Source: an uncultured Bacteroidales bacterium (lineage in GTDB: Bacteria; Bacteroidota; Bacteroidia; Bacteroidales; Bacteroidaceae). From it: 64,000 nt of DNA. Below the pieces are notes generated by a model, which did not search any database, was not told the origin of the DNA, and worked only from the letters and a program-made list of their open reading frames with translations. This document shows positions 24,211-33,855 of the stretch, piece after piece (positions within the stretch are counted from its first letter, which is position 1; each line of letters starts with the position of its first letter). The DNA is taken from positions 29,603 through 93,602 of the forward strand of contig CACXKA010000009.1 of assembly GCA_902768125.1 (NCBI GenBank), read 5' to 3'. The position numbers and the translations under genes were made by a program.

Positions 24211-25473
24211 TCACTCTTCTTCCATCAAATCCTTCAGTTTTCTCACAAGTTTCTCCACAAATGTGGGTGTTTTAGGCTCTTCATCCCTTGTCTCCTCCTC
24301 CTCGTGCTCAGAAATATCTTCCTCTGTCTCTGTTGCTTGAGGAATCTCCACCGTTGTTGGCACTTGCTCTTCTACCTGAGGCTTCTCTTCTATCTTTGGC
24401 ACCTCATGAGTGCATGAATAAAACTTCTCACGCAAGTCCTTCAGCCGCTTCATCTCATCTTGTTTGGCATGATCCTCGTCTGTTTCGTTCTCCTCCTCAT
24501 CTTGGTCGAAGCCTGTAGCCACTACAGCCACCTTGATTTCATCGCCCAAGGTGTCATCTGGATAGTGTCCCCACAGTACGTCCAGATTCTCGTCAAAGTT
24601 CTCCATGAACTCACTGATTTCCTCCAGTTCATCCATGCGGGCGGGATTCTCGTTGCCACTATACACGATATAGAGCAAGCGACGGATTTTCTGTTTTTCC
24701 ACATTCGCCACAAGTGGGGAACTGATGGCCTCCGACAATGCCTTGAAAATGCGCTTCTCTCCACTTGCCTTAGCCACCGACACCAAAGCCGCACCTCCAT
24801 CCTTCATGACGGTACGCACGTCATTGTAGTCTCGGTTGATGCTTCCCTTGACGGTGATGATTTCGGCAATTGTCTTCGTGGCAATGGTCAGCACCTCGTC
24901 TGCCTTCTTCAGTCCTTCCTCAAGCGTCAGATTATTGTATCGCTCATTCTCCAGCAACTTTTGGTTGTTGATGACAATCAGCGAATCCACGCATTTCTTC
25001 AGCGCATCCATGCCCAGCAGCGCCTTGTCCATACGTTTGCGCATTTCCATCCTGAACGGAAGCGTCACCACGCCCACTGTCAGGATGCCCATTTCCTTTG
25101 CCACACGGGCAATCACTGGGGCTGCACCTGTTCCTGTGCCGCCGCCCATACCAGCTGTGACAAATACCATCTTCGTCTCCTCTCCAAACATCGTCTTGAT
25201 GTCCTCAATGCTCTCCTCTGCCATCTCACGTCCCAGTTCAGGAATTCCTCCTGTACCAAGACCTGGTCCAATCTGCATCTTGTTGGGCACCAAGTTTGCC
25301 TTCAGCACCTGACTGTCTGTGTTTGTTACCAGAAAAGACACGTTCTTCACGCCCTCTTCCCACATGTGTTGTACTGCATTTCCGCCACCGCCTCCTACTC
25401 CGATGACCTTGATAATTCTCTCCGACTTGTCCTCAATGGGAAAGTTGAAAGGAGGTAACTCTTCCTCTTTCAT
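24211..25473 (-). CDS. FtsZ-family tubulin-like GTPase, encoded outside a division cluster
   Basis: The 420-residue protein has all catalytic FtsZ features: the N-terminal VIGVGGGGGNAV, the tubulin signature GGGTGTGAAPV at 110-120, and a T7 loop NRDYNDV with D215 and D218 for GTP hydrolysis. It forms dynamic cytoplasmic filaments. Several segments differ from the main Bacteroidales FtsZ as I remember it: GPGLGTGGIPELGREMAEES, a run of acidic residues after 330, and a C-terminus TPTFVEKLVRKLKDLMEEE, which looks like an amphipathic helix rather than the usual FtsA-binding peptide. It sits between ispE and a PD40 gene, with its own promoter and no ftsA or mur genes. It may be a second, specialised FtsZ. 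Confidence 0.85.
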   Translation of the reverse strand: MKEEELPPFNFPIEDKSERIIKVIGVGGGGGNAVQHMWEEGVKNVSFLVTNTDSQVLKANLVPNKMQIGPGLGTGGIPELGREMAEESIEDIKTMFGEETKMVFVTAGMGGGTGTGAAPVIARVAKEMGILTVGVVTLPFRMEMRKRMDKALLGMDALKKCVDSLIVINNQKLLENERYNNLTLEEGLKKADEVLTIATKTIAEIITVKGSINRDYNDVRTVMKDGGAALVSVAKASGEKRIFKALSEAISSPLVANVEKQKIRRLLYIVYSGNENPARMDELEEISEFMENFDENLDVLWGHYPDDTLGDEIKVAVVATGFDQDEEENETDEDHAKQDEMKRLKDLREKFYSCTHEVPKIEEKPQVEEQVPTTVEIPQATETEEDISEHEEEETRDEEPKTPTFVEKLVRKLKDLMEEE

Positions 25474-25512
25474 TCAATTCTCAGATGTTAATAAGTTATA
25501 CAATCATTTTTA

Positions 25513-25532
25513 GCCAACCCTCATCGGTTGGC
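25513..25532 (-). other. Hairpin in the ftsZ-like gene leader
   Basis: GCCAACC (25513-25519) and GGTTGGC (25526-25532) form a perfect seven-pair stem with a six-base loop in the untranslated leader, about 45 bases before the start codon. Confidence 0.6.
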
Positions 25533-25559
25533 GTCTCACTTTATCATATATTCTCGGGC

Positions 25560-25568
25560 ACAAAGTTA
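25560..25568 (-). promoter_or_regulatory. Promoter -7 box for the ftsZ-like gene
   Basis: TAACTTTGT on the minus strand lies 86 bases before the ATG. Confidence 0.55.
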
Positions 25569-25575
25569 CAAAAAG

Positions 25576-25605
25576 AGAGAAAGAAATCCAAATATCTCTT
25601 TCTCT
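25576..25605. terminator. Terminator after the PD40 gene
   Basis: AGAGAAAGA (25576-25584) pairs perfectly with TCTTTCTCT (25597-25605). A and T runs on both flanks would allow termination on either strand. Confidence 0.75.
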
Positions 25606-25685
25606 TTTTTTTGACAAAACTAAAAAAACGGGTTATTTTTCTCTGTTTTTTACAAATGTAAAGGCAGATTTGTAAAATTTACCCC

Positions 25686-26930
25686 TTATTTCACCATTTC
25701 GAGGGTACGAATTTGCTTCTCGAGGGTGTGAACTTCGACTTGCAATTCCCTAATGCGAGCTTCGAGGTTGATGATTTGCTGAGAGGAAGTAGGGGAGGTT
25801 TCCCTCATCTGCTGCAATTGCTCGTTGAGGGTGGTGAGGTTCTTGGACTTCTGGAGCCAATCGCTGCATTGCTTCTTTGCTTCGCTGGATTTGAAATCGT
25901 CCAGAGTGTAACAAGTTCTGCTGTCGTTGAGGATAAACTCAAAATCTCTCACACTATTGACTTTTGCCCTTTGCCCTCTTACTTTTGCCAGACGTTGGTT
26001 GGCTTCTGCTTTCTCCTTTTGCTGTTCATCGGTGATTGGAATGGAAATGATGGAGCGTAATGAAGCGATGGCGCGAAGCTCGTTCAGATCGGTGGTCTCG
26101 TAGTCAATGGTTTGACGTGATTCGTTGGGGACAAATGTGTAGATGCACACTTTCCCTTCAGGTTGGTAGCGGTCACTGGCAAACCATCCGAGGTTGGCTC
26201 CCTCGTCGATGACGAGCATATAGTCATTCGCATAGGAGTTGTAGGGGAGTCCCATGTTCTCTGCCTGATAGAATCGTTTGGATTCGGAGTCGTATCGGGT
26301 GGCGTATAGGTCATAGTTGCCGTAACCCTCTTCGCACCGTGCCGCAAAGTAGAAGGTTTGTCCGTCGGGCATGAGGAAAGGGTAGTTGATGTCACCCTCA
26401 ATCCCGAGTCCTTCTATACTCGTACCCTCTGTGAGTCTTCCATTCTCCAGATAGTATCTCACGATATGCAGATGGGTTGTGTCGGAGGCATTGACAGGAA
26501 GAAGGACCATCCCGTTCAGTTGTGTCTGGTACTGAACGATGTCTCCTTTTTCAGAGAGGGTGAGGGTTCCCAAGTCTTCGGAAAGAGGGTAGGCCTTGAG
26601 AAAGTTTTTCTTGTCAACGACAACGCTGTCCACAATCAGCACTCTATCAACGCCCCGCAATCCGTTCTCTCCTTTGTGGCAGATATCGACCACCTTGTCG
26701 TATTCCGCTGTTGATTGGCGTTTGCGCTTGGCTGTCTGGATGAGTTTCTTGGCACTCGCGTCAGCCTTGCTGAATTGAAGCGACAGGATATCGGCATTCA
26801 GGTCTTCCACCGATGAGATAGGAACCAGATAAGGGTAGGTTGGGGCAGCCGCTGGTGCAATGCTGTCGTTTTGAGCGTGAGCCATCAGAGCCACGCACGC
26901 GTAAATAATATATGTGACAATTCTTTTCAT
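25686..26930 (-). CDS. Exported WD40-like (PD40) repeat protein with coiled-coil tail
   Basis: The 414-residue protein has a signal peptide (MKRIVTYIIYACVALMAHAQ). Its middle part contains PD40-type beta-propeller strands: INYPFLMPDGQTFYFAARCEEGYGNYDLY and NDYMLVIDEGANLGWFASDR are characteristic of the form G-x-TLYFAS found in OmpA-associated propeller proteins. The last 60 residues (LNEQLQQMRETSPTSSQQI, LEARIRELQVEVHTLEKQIRTLE) form a coiled coil that could make oligomers. The protein is probably periplasmic. It lies 57 bases downstream of mutS2 on the same strand, separated by a 7-bp-period repeat. No enzymatic role is apparent. Confidence 0.72.
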   Translation of the reverse strand: MKRIVTYIIYACVALMAHAQNDSIAPAAAPTYPYLVPISSVEDLNADILSLQFSKADASAKKLIQTAKRKRQSTAEYDKVVDICHKGENGLRGVDRVLIVDSVVVDKKNFLKAYPLSEDLGTLTLSEKGDIVQYQTQLNGMVLLPVNASDTTHLHIVRYYLENGRLTEGTSIEGLGIEGDINYPFLMPDGQTFYFAARCEEGYGNYDLYATRYDSESKRFYQAENMGLPYNSYANDYMLVIDEGANLGWFASDRYQPEGKVCIYTFVPNESRQTIDYETTDLNELRAIASLRSIISIPITDEQQKEKAEANQRLAKVRGQRAKVNSVRDFEFILNDSRTCYTLDDFKSSEAKKQCSDWLQKSKNLTTLNEQLQQMRETSPTSSQQIINLEARIRELQVEVHTLEKQIRTLEMVK

Positions 26931-26950
26931 TCTGTCTATTCTATTTTTCT

Positions 26951-26985
26951 TTAACCTTTAACCTATAACCTTTAACCTTATAACC
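26951..26985. repeat. Heptad repeat TTAACCT x5
   Basis: Five consecutive 7-bp units (TTAACCT, TTAACCT, ATAACCT, TTAACCT, TATAACC) fill the space between mutS2 and the PD40 gene, three bases before the mutS2 stop codon. Confidence 0.85.
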
Positions 26986-26987
26986 GT

Positions 26988-29525
26988 TTACACCAATTCC
27001 ACAATCGTGATGCCAGCTCCTCCAAATCGGATATCCTCATCGTAGAAGTCTGCCACGGGAGGCATGGTGTTGAGATATTGGCGGATAACGGTCTTGAGGG
27101 CACCTGTACCTGTTCCGTGCAGAATTTTCACACGAGAGGCTCTGGCTACACAAGCGTCATCAATAAAATATGTGACGGCTTGAATGGCTTCATCTCCTCG
27201 CATTCCTCTCACATCGAGCTGCTCCTTGAAATTGAGTGTGGTGTTGCGGATTTCGTTGCGTGTCTGCACACTCACAAACGTGGAAGCCACATTCTTTTCC
27301 TTCTTGGGTGCTTCTGCTGGCTCAAGGCGGTTCAGTTTCACATTGGTGGTGATGTGTCCGAAAACAATGGTTGCTTCGTTGCCGCTGATTTTCTGTATCT
27401 GTCCGATAGTGGTCTGCCCAATCATCCTCACGTAATCGTTGGCTCTGAGTGGTTGCTTCTCCGTTTCCGTCGTTGTTTTCACACTCTGTACAGCCTCTCC
27501 CTTTGAATCTTGGGGAGCTTTCTTCTTCTCTTCCTTCCTTTTCCTCCTTGCCACCAGTTTCTCCATCTGCCTTCTGATTTTCTCATCAGCAATATCTGGG
27601 TCAATCTCGCGGATGTCGTGCTTGAAGTCCGCAAGGTCTTGGCGAATCATTCTTGTGCGTTCCTTCTCAGCTTGTGCCTCCTTGATGTCCTTGATGGTCT
27701 GCTCAATCTTGGCGTTCGACTCTTTCAACATCTGCTCCGCTTCTTCCTTGGCGCGTGAGATGATGACCTTGCGTTCATCGTGCAGTTTCTGGATATCCTC
27801 CTCGTAGCGTTGGATGGTTTGTTCCATCTGCTTTTCGTGTTGGTGGATGCTCTGGCGCTTTTGTTCCCAATAACGCTTGTCGCGCACGATGTCTTGCAAG
27901 TATTTGTCAGAGTTGATATAGTCCTTGCCCACAATCTCGCTGGCATCCTTGATCACCTCGTCAGGAATACCTGTCTTGCGGGCAATCTCAATGGCGAACG
28001 AACTACCCGGATTGCCGATGGAAAGTCGGAAGAGCGGTTGCATCAGCTGGCGGTCATACAGCATCGCACCATTCACGACACCCTCTGTCTCTTGGGCATA
28101 ATGCTTCAGGTTCTGATAGTGGGTGGTGATGACACCAAAGGCACGTTTCTTGTTGAAGACCTTCAGCATTGCTTCCGCCATTGCCCCACCAATCTGGGGT
28201 TCTGTACCTCCACCAAACTCATCAATGAGGATGAGGCTCTTTCCGTCACAATGTTTCATCATATTTTTCATGTTGAGCAAATGGGAAGAATAGGTCGACA
28301 GGTCGTTTTCCAGACTTTGTTCGTCGCCAATGTCGATGAAGATGCTGCGGAAGATGCCGAACACGCTGCTCTTGGCAACAGGGACTGGCATACCGCATTG
28401 GAACATATATTGCAACAAACCTGTGGTCTTCAGGCAGACAGACTTGCCACCTGCATTAGGTCCAGAGATCAACAGGATGCGTTGTTTCTGTGTGAGGGTG
28501 ATGTCCAAAGGAACCACCTTGCGAGGTTCTTCGTCTTGATGTTGGAAGTTGTAGTCGCGAAACTTCAAATCCAACAACGGATGGATAGCAATTGCCCAAT
28601 CCAGCACCTGCTTGTTCTCCATGCGTGGTTCCGTACTGTTGGTGATGATGGCGAACTTTGCCTTCGCACGAATAAAATCAATCTTGGCGAGGAAATCGTA
28701 GCCCAACAGCATCTCTTCCACTTCTGGACGAACTGTTTGTGTGAATTCCAGGAGAATGCGATGAATCTCCTTGCGCTCCTCACTTTCCAGTTCACGAATC
28801 TTGTTGTTGGCTTCCACCACCTCTGCGGGTTCAATAAACACCGTTCGACCTGTATCCGATTCATCATGCACGATACCACGAATCTTTCTCTTCATGGCTG
28901 GAGCTACAGGAATGACCAAACGGCCATCGCGGAGAGTAGGAGAGATATCCTTGTCAATGAGTCCTTCCCCTTTCGCCGATTTCAGAATGTTCTGTAAAGC
29001 CCGTGACACACTGCCTGCTGTGGATGCCAGTTCCCTGCGAATCTCCATGAGAGTGGGGGAAGCAGTATCCTTCACATGCCCATACTTATCCAATATCTGG
29101 TCAATCCGCTTCACCATTTGCGGATAGGTCTTCACATCAGCCGTCAGCGCATAAAGGTGGGGATAAACGGGTATGCTATGTTCATCATCGGCATAGCGGT
29201 GGAGAAAAGTGTAAACGTTGTCGATGGCAGCCAACGACCGTTGCAAGTTAAAGAGTTCCTCCACTTCCAGACAGGTGTTCTGGATGCGGATGCGTTTCAG
29301 CGATGGGCGCACATCAAAGAAGTTCTGGTCAGGAAAGTCCTCTTCCTGCAGAATGCGCACAAACTCCATCGTCTGCTTCACTTGTCGGTGGATGTCGTCG
29401 AATTGTATGGAGAACGCCATCTCCCTCACCTGTTCCTCACCCAAAGGGCAGAGGCATAAAGCCGTGAGGCGTTGGCGTATCTGGTCAAAGCCTATCTTCT
29501 GTTCGTATGTGTTAGGATAAATCAT
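26988..29525 (-). CDS. mutS2: MutS2-family DNA-binding ATPase/endonuclease
   Basis: The start ATG at 29525 (MIYPNTYEQKIGFDQIRQRL) is preferred to one three codons upstream because it lies just after the promoter. The 845-residue protein has the MutS core and clamp, a Walker A loop ISGPNAGGKSVCLKT, Walker B LILIDEFGGGTEPQIG, a long coiled coil (about 510-640), and a C-terminal Smr nuclease domain with LDVRGMRGDEAIQAV, VKILHGTGTGALK and RFGGAGITIVEL. MutS2 suppresses recombination and, in some bacteria, rescues collided ribosomes. The -7 box ends only five bases before the ATG, so the transcript would be leaderless or nearly so. Confidence 0.95.
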   Translation of the reverse strand: MIYPNTYEQKIGFDQIRQRLTALCLCPLGEEQVREMAFSIQFDDIHRQVKQTMEFVRILQEEDFPDQNFFDVRPSLKRIRIQNTCLEVEELFNLQRSLAAIDNVYTFLHRYADDEHSIPVYPHLYALTADVKTYPQMVKRIDQILDKYGHVKDTASPTLMEIRRELASTAGSVSRALQNILKSAKGEGLIDKDISPTLRDGRLVIPVAPAMKRKIRGIVHDESDTGRTVFIEPAEVVEANNKIRELESEERKEIHRILLEFTQTVRPEVEEMLLGYDFLAKIDFIRAKAKFAIITNSTEPRMENKQVLDWAIAIHPLLDLKFRDYNFQHQDEEPRKVVPLDITLTQKQRILLISGPNAGGKSVCLKTTGLLQYMFQCGMPVPVAKSSVFGIFRSIFIDIGDEQSLENDLSTYSSHLLNMKNMMKHCDGKSLILIDEFGGGTEPQIGGAMAEAMLKVFNKKRAFGVITTHYQNLKHYAQETEGVVNGAMLYDRQLMQPLFRLSIGNPGSSFAIEIARKTGIPDEVIKDASEIVGKDYINSDKYLQDIVRDKRYWEQKRQSIHQHEKQMEQTIQRYEEDIQKLHDERKVIISRAKEEAEQMLKESNAKIEQTIKDIKEAQAEKERTRMIRQDLADFKHDIREIDPDIADEKIRRQMEKLVARRKRKEEKKKAPQDSKGEAVQSVKTTTETEKQPLRANDYVRMIGQTTIGQIQKISGNEATIVFGHITTNVKLNRLEPAEAPKKEKNVASTFVSVQTRNEIRNTTLNFKEQLDVRGMRGDEAIQAVTYFIDDACVARASRVKILHGTGTGALKTVIRQYLNTMPPVADFYDEDIRFGGAGITIVELV

Positions 29526-29530
29526 CGTGT

Positions 29531-29539
29531 GCAAAGGTA
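29531..29539 (-). promoter_or_regulatory. Promoter -7 box for mutS2, next to the start codon
   Basis: TACCTTTGC on the minus strand ends five bases before the ATG at 29525. Confidence 0.65.
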
Positions 29540-29644
29540 CGATTTAGCGAGCGAAAAACCAAATAAATCCGAGTTTTTCCGAGCATGAGTACCTTCGTCG
29601 TGGGTTTAAGCGGAGAAAATCTTGCGGGTATGCACGGAATTGCT

Positions 29645-29653
29645 TAACTTTGT
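29645..29653 (+). promoter_or_regulatory. Promoter -7 box for the small exported protein
   Basis: TAACTTTGT with a TTG about 20 bases upstream (29622-29624) precedes the ATG at 29691. Confidence 0.55.
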
Positions 29654-29690
29654 CGCCAGAAAACTATTACTTAACCAAATTCCAACGATT

Positions 29691-30233
29691 ATGAAGAAAG
29701 TGTTTTTATCATTTGCCCTTGTGGCAGTAGCTGCCACAATGATGGCATCAGGTAACAATGTGTTCACGACTGGGGAAACGGCTGCGCCTGTGGCTGATGA
29801 AGTGCCCATCGACGAACAGAAAGAACTTACTTGTGATGTTTATTCCGTCAAAGTCCCAGAGGGATGGACTGCCCGCAGCCGCGTGGTGAGCAGAACCTGC
29901 GTGATGGGACTGAACGATGAGCCTTTCACCTATGCTTCTTTCAGCGCAGTGTCCTACAATGATGTAAGCTACTATCAGAAATCCAAGCAAGAGGATGGCT
30001 TCAGTGTTAGAGAGGAAAAGATGAAAGTGGGTGACCATGAGTTTGTCATCATGGATATGGAGGATGAGGATGGACATTTCAACATCTTTGCCGTCACCTC
30101 CTGGGGTGAGGACGGTTCCATCTCCGTGAAGATGGCGACGGGCAATTGTACCCTGAGTCAGGATGAGAAGAAGACTGCCATTGAGGCCAACTTGCAGACG
30201 ATTCTTAAGAACCTCACCATCAAGACGAAATGA
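29691..30233 (+). CDS. Exported protein of unknown function
   Basis: The start ATG at 29691 (MKKVFLSFALVAVAATMMAS) follows the promoter; upstream codons in frame are not expected to be translated. The mature protein of about 160 residues is acidic, with the segments LTCDVYSVKVPEGWTARSR, YASFSAVSYNDVSYYQKS and HEFVIMDMEDEDGHFNIFAV. The VPEGWT segment resembles the opening of small exported beta proteins such as PsbP/DUF1795-type domains, but the match is weak. It is convergent with uvrA, ten bases apart, with no terminator between them. Confidence 0.6.
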   Translation: MKKVFLSFALVAVAATMMASGNNVFTTGETAAPVADEVPIDEQKELTCDVYSVKVPEGWTARSRVVSRTCVMGLNDEPFTYASFSAVSYNDVSYYQKSKQEDGFSVREEKMKVGDHEFVIMDMEDEDGHFNIFAVTSWGEDGSISVKMATGNCTLSQDEKKTAIEANLQTILKNLTIKTK

Positions 30234-30242
30234 TGGATCGCG

Positions 30243-32822
30243 TCAAATGCCCAGTTCTTTTTTGAGGAACTCTGAGGTGATGCCCTTGCCGCTTTTGGCA
30301 ACAGTTTCGGGGGTGCCGGTCACAACGACGGTACCCCCTTCTCGTCCTCCTTCGGGTCCCATATCGATGATGTGGTCAGCCAGTTTGATGACATCGAGGT
30401 TGTGCTCAATGACGATGACGGTGTTACCCTTGTCAACCAAACGGTTGAGCACGACCATCAAGGTGCGGATGTCCTCGAAGTGGAGTCCTGTAGTTGGCTC
30501 GTCGAGGATGTAGAGCGTCTTGCCAGTGTCTTTCTTTGCCAATTCTGTGGCGAGCTTCACACGCTGACTTTCACCACCAGAAAGGGTGGAGGAGGGTTGT
30601 CCCAGCTTGATATAGCCAAGTCCCACATCTTGCAACACCTTGATTTTTTGGAGAATCTTGGGTTGGTGCTCGAAGAATTCCACCGCCTGATTGATGGTCA
30701 TGTCGAGCACATCAGAGATGCTCTTTCCCTTGAAACGCACCTCCAGCGTTTCGCGGTTATATCGTTTGCCGTGACATGCCTCACAAGGAACGAGCACATC
30801 GGGCAGAAAGTTCATTTGGATAGTCTTGTAACCATTTCCGCCACACACTTCACAACGTCCTCCTGCCACATTGAAGGAGAAGCGTCCGGGCTTGTAGGCT
30901 CGCATCTTCGATTCGGGCATTTCGACGAAAAGTTTGCGGATGTCGGTGAACACTTCTGTGTAGGTGGCAGGGTTGCTGCGAGGGGTGCGTCCTAAGGGCG
31001 ACTGATCCACACTCACCACCTTGTCGATAAATTCTGCTCCTTCGATTCTGTCAAATGCAAGTGGCTCTTGAAGAGAACGATAGAAATATTGGCTCAAGTA
31101 AGGCTGTAAGGTCTCGTTAATCAAGGTTGACTTGCCGCTACCACTCACACCTGTCACACAAACGAGCGTTCCAAGTGGAATGTCCACACTCACATCTTTC
31201 AGATTATTCCCCTTGGCGCCGATGATGCGAAGGCTCTTTCCGTTGCCTTTTCTTCGAGTTTCAGGAACCTCAATTTTCTCCTTTCCGTTGAGGAAACGAG
31301 AAGTGAGCGTGTCGGTCTTCAGCATCTCTTGGGGAGTTCCCTGAAAGACCACCTCGCCGCCTTTCCGACCAGCCAGCGGACCCATATCCACAATATAGTC
31401 GGCATTGAGCATCATGTCCTTGTCGTGTTCCACCACAATGACGGTATTACCCTCATCGCGCAACTCTTTCAACGAATGGATCAGTCTGACGTTATCTCGT
31501 TGGTGCAATCCGATACTGGGTTCATCCAAGATGTAGAGCACGTTCACCAATTTTGTGCCAATTTGTGTGGCAAGTCGGATGCGCTGACTCTCTCCACCGC
31601 TGAGGCTCACAGAACCTCGTGACAGACTCAGATAATGTAGTCCCACATCGAGCAGGAACTTCAATCGGGTGCTGATTTCCTTGATGATTTCGTGGGCGAT
31701 GGTGCGTTGCTTCGGGTCCATTCTCTCCTCCACAGAAATCACCCAGTCATAGAGTTGCTGCAATTCCATATCCGACACTTCGCTGATGTTCTTGCCATCG
31801 ATGCGGAAGTGCAACGCTTCCTTGTTCAGACGCTTTCCGCCACATTCGGGACACACCACCATCTTATCCACCGATTCACTCCATTTCTCCGCCCAAGCTC
31901 TTTGTTCTTCCACGTTGAGTCCCTGCACATAATTCGCCATTTCCTGATAATCCACATTGTCTATATCAATAGCAGGCACCACACCCAAACCCTTGCAATG
32001 CGGACAGGCTCCTTGTGGAGAGTTGAACGAGAAGTTGTTGGGAGCAGGGTCGCGATAGCACAAACCTGTCGTGGGACACATCAATTTCTTGGAGAAATGC
32101 TTGATGGTTGATTGTCCGCTGTCAACAATCATCACCTGTCCATCTCCCATTTTCATCGCTACTTCCAGACTTTTCTTCAGACGTTCCTCATCTTTGTCGT
32201 TGATGGCGAGTTTGTCAATCACCACTTCGATGTCGTGGTTCTTGTATCGGTCCACCTTCATGCCTTCCGTCACTTCCACAATTTCTCCATCCACTCGGGC
32301 ATACAGATATCCCTTCTTCCGAATGCTCTCGAACAGTTCCCTGTAATGTCCCTTACGGCTTTGCACCACAGGTGCCAAAAGGTAGATTCTTTTACCGTTG
32401 TACTGCTCCAGCAACAGGCGCATCACATCTTCCTCCGTGTATTTCACCATCTTCTCGCCTGTCTCATAGCTGAATGCCTCACTGGCACGGGCATAGAGCA
32501 GTCGCAGATAGTCATAGATTTCAGTCACCGTTCCCACCGTCGAACGAGGGTTCTTGTTGGTGGTCTTTTGTTCGATGCTGATGACAGGGGAGAGTCCGCT
32601 GATTTTATCCACATCAGGGCGTTCCATTCCTCCCAGAAAGTTACGGATATAGGCGCTGAAGGTCTCGATGTAGCGTCGCTGACCTTCAGCAAAAATCGTG
32701 TCGAACGCCAACGACGACTTGCCGCTGCCGCTCAATCCTGTAATGACTGTCAAACTGTTGCGAGGAATCTCAACATCCACATTCTTCAGGTTGTGCACCC
32801 TCGCCCCCTCAATTTTGATCAT
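30243..32822 (-). CDS. uvrA: UvrA-family excinuclease ATPase with a short insertion domain
   Basis: The 859-residue protein carries both UvrA ATPase halves: Walker A loops [12 protein letters not shown] (29-40) and [12 protein letters not shown], two ABC signatures [14 protein letters not shown] and [13 protein letters not shown], and Walker [12 protein letters not shown] and [11 protein letters not shown]. The UvrB-binding region (about 112-245; [16 protein letters not shown]) is present. UvrA scans DNA for bulky damage and loads UvrB. Between the zinc cysteines CPHC (273-276) and CPEC (324-327) there are only 47 residues, where E. coli UvrA has about 125, so most of the DNA-contacting insertion domain is missing. 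The first zinc knuckle is also irregular (CPTTGLC). The gene starts four bases inside the preceding gene's end. Confidence 0.92.
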   Translation of the reverse strand: MIKIEGARVHNLKNVDVEIPRNSLTVITGLSGSGKSSLAFDTIFAEGQRRYIETFSAYIRNFLGGMERPDVDKISGLSPVISIEQKTTNKNPRSTVGTVTEIYDYLRLLYARASEAFSYETGEKMVKYTEEDVMRLLLEQYNGKRIYLLAPVVQSRKGHYRELFESIRKKGYLYARVDGEIVEVTEGMKVDRYKNHDIEVVIDKLAINDKDEERLKKSLEVAMKMGDGQVMIVDSGQSTIKHFSKKLMCPTTGLCYRDPAPNNFSFNSPQGACPHCKGLGVVPAIDIDNVDYQEMANYVQGLNVEEQRAWAEKWSESVDKMVVCPECGGKRLNKEALHFRIDGKNISEVSDMELQQLYDWVISVEERMDPKQRTIAHEIIKEISTRLKFLLDVGLHYLSLSRGSVSLSGGESQRIRLATQIGTKLVNVLYILDEPSIGLHQRDNVRLIHSLKELRDEGNTVIVVEHDKDMMLNADYIVDMGPLAGRKGGEVVFQGTPQEMLKTDTLTSRFLNGKEKIEVPETRRKGNGKSLRIIGAKGNNLKDVSVDIPLGTLVCVTGVSGSGKSTLINETLQPYLSQYFYRSLQEPLAFDRIEGAEFIDKVVSVDQSPLGRTPRSNPATYTEVFTDIRKLFVEMPESKMRAYKPGRFSFNVAGGRCEVCGGNGYKTIQMNFLPDVLVPCEACHGKRYNRETLEVRFKGKSISDVLDMTINQAVEFFEHQPKILQKIKVLQDVGLGYIKLGQPSSTLSGGESQRVKLATELAKKDTGKTLYILDEPTTGLHFEDIRTLMVVLNRLVDKGNTVIVIEHNLDVIKLADHIIDMGPEGGREGGTVVVTGTPETVAKSGKGITSEFLKKELGI

Positions 32823-33685
32823 GAGCCTCCTCCTGTTGAGTGTTCTGTACCTTCGCGGAATCCCTTCAAGACATTGATGGATTTCTCGATTTTGTACTTG
32901 ATGCCGTCACTTCCAAGTGCCTCAAGTCGAAGGAAATAGACACCATTATCCACCACCTTTCCGTTCTTCTTTCCGTCCCAGAGAATCAGTTTGTTGGGTT
33001 CACCTTCCACGTGCTTTGCCGTTTCAAGGTTGACGGAGTGGAGCTTCTCTCCCCATCGAGTGAAAAACTTGGCATCCAACTTCACGATGGATTGTGCCGT
33101 GATGCGGTAGGTGTCGTTGATACTGTCGTTGTTGGGCGTGAAACCATCAGGACATGTCAACTTCGATTCGCTGATGACGATGTTGATAGGCTCACTCTCA
33201 TAGGCGATGGTGTCGTTCCCTTGAGTGAAAGTCAAGTACAGCTTGGCATTGTAACCTCCCGACTTGGTCAGCGTGTAGGTGGTGTTCTCCTCAAAACGGG
33301 ACACGAGGGGAGAGTCCTCGTTTCCATTGTCCTTAGTACTCCAGATTCTCCACTCACAATGACACTTGTAGTTGTCGGGGTTGCCGATATTTCCAAAAAG
33401 GCGGATTTCCACAGGTGCTTGCGCCGTTTGTGATTCTCCAGGATTCACGATGACCGTGTCTTCGTCGTCTATCGAATAGAGCAGGATGTATGGAGCCGCA
33501 CCTGTTTCGTCAGGAACGTCAGGTATCGTCACCGATTTGGTGCTGTCCTTGCCGACACTGTCAGCCCTATGGATTTTTTGGTTTGTCGGGGTGTTGAAGA
33601 GTTCTCTCTCTTCTAGGTCATTGCTACATGCCATCATCAGCAACACACAACCCACGACAAGTGCTATTTTTGTCTTGATGTTCAT
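32819..33685 (-). CDS. Lipoprotein with a gliding-motility-type C-terminal (T9SS type B) domain
   Basis: The 288-residue protein starts with a lipoprotein signal ([20 protein letters not shown]); the cysteine would be lipidated. The middle is a beta-sandwich-like region with [10 protein letters not shown] and [16 protein letters not shown], recalling PKD folds. The end is the CHU_C/type B domain: [52 protein letters not shown]. Type B domains direct export through the type IX system. Having both a lipobox and such a domain is unusual but is seen in Bacteroidetes. It overlaps the start of uvrA by four bases, so the two are transcribed together, although a functional link is not obvious. Confidence 0.82.
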   Translation of the reverse strand: MNIKTKIALVVGCVLLMMACSNDLEERELFNTPTNQKIHRADSVGKDSTKSVTIPDVPDETGAAPYILLYSIDDEDTVIVNPGESQTAQAPVEIRLFGNIGNPDNYKCHCEWRIWSTKDNGNEDSPLVSRFEENTTYTLTKSGGYNAKLYLTFTQGNDTIAYESEPINIVISESKLTCPDGFTPNNDSINDTYRITAQSIVKLDAKFFTRWGEKLHSVNLETAKHVEGEPNKLILWDGKKNGKVVDNGVYFLRLEALGSDGIKYKIEKSINVLKGFREGTEHSTGGGS

Positions 33686-33814
33686 GCTTGAATTTCTGTA
33701 TTTATCTGTTCATTTTGATGCAAATTTACTCAATCTCTTCCTGAAATCGTACGAATTTCATCGTAAAATCGCTCAACAAGCGGTTTTAATTTGTTCTGAA
33801 TGGCATTTTTTTAC

Positions 33815-33823
33815 TAATTTTGT
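33815..33823 (+). promoter_or_regulatory. Promoter -7 box of the LysM/PorT/VanW operon
   Basis: TAATTTTGT lies 32 bases before the ATG at 33856, with a TTG at 33791 about 21 bases upstream. Confidence 0.55.
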
Positions 33824-33855
33824 GCCCTGAAATCATTCGAACTACTTTAATAACG

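Noticed and set aside
24460-25458. A 332-codon frame opposite the ftsZ-like gene
   Set aside because: Antisense shadow of a conserved gene, with no domain pattern.
27780-28997. A 405-codon frame opposite mutS2
   Set aside because: Antisense shadow; MutS2 motifs on the other strand account for the sequence.
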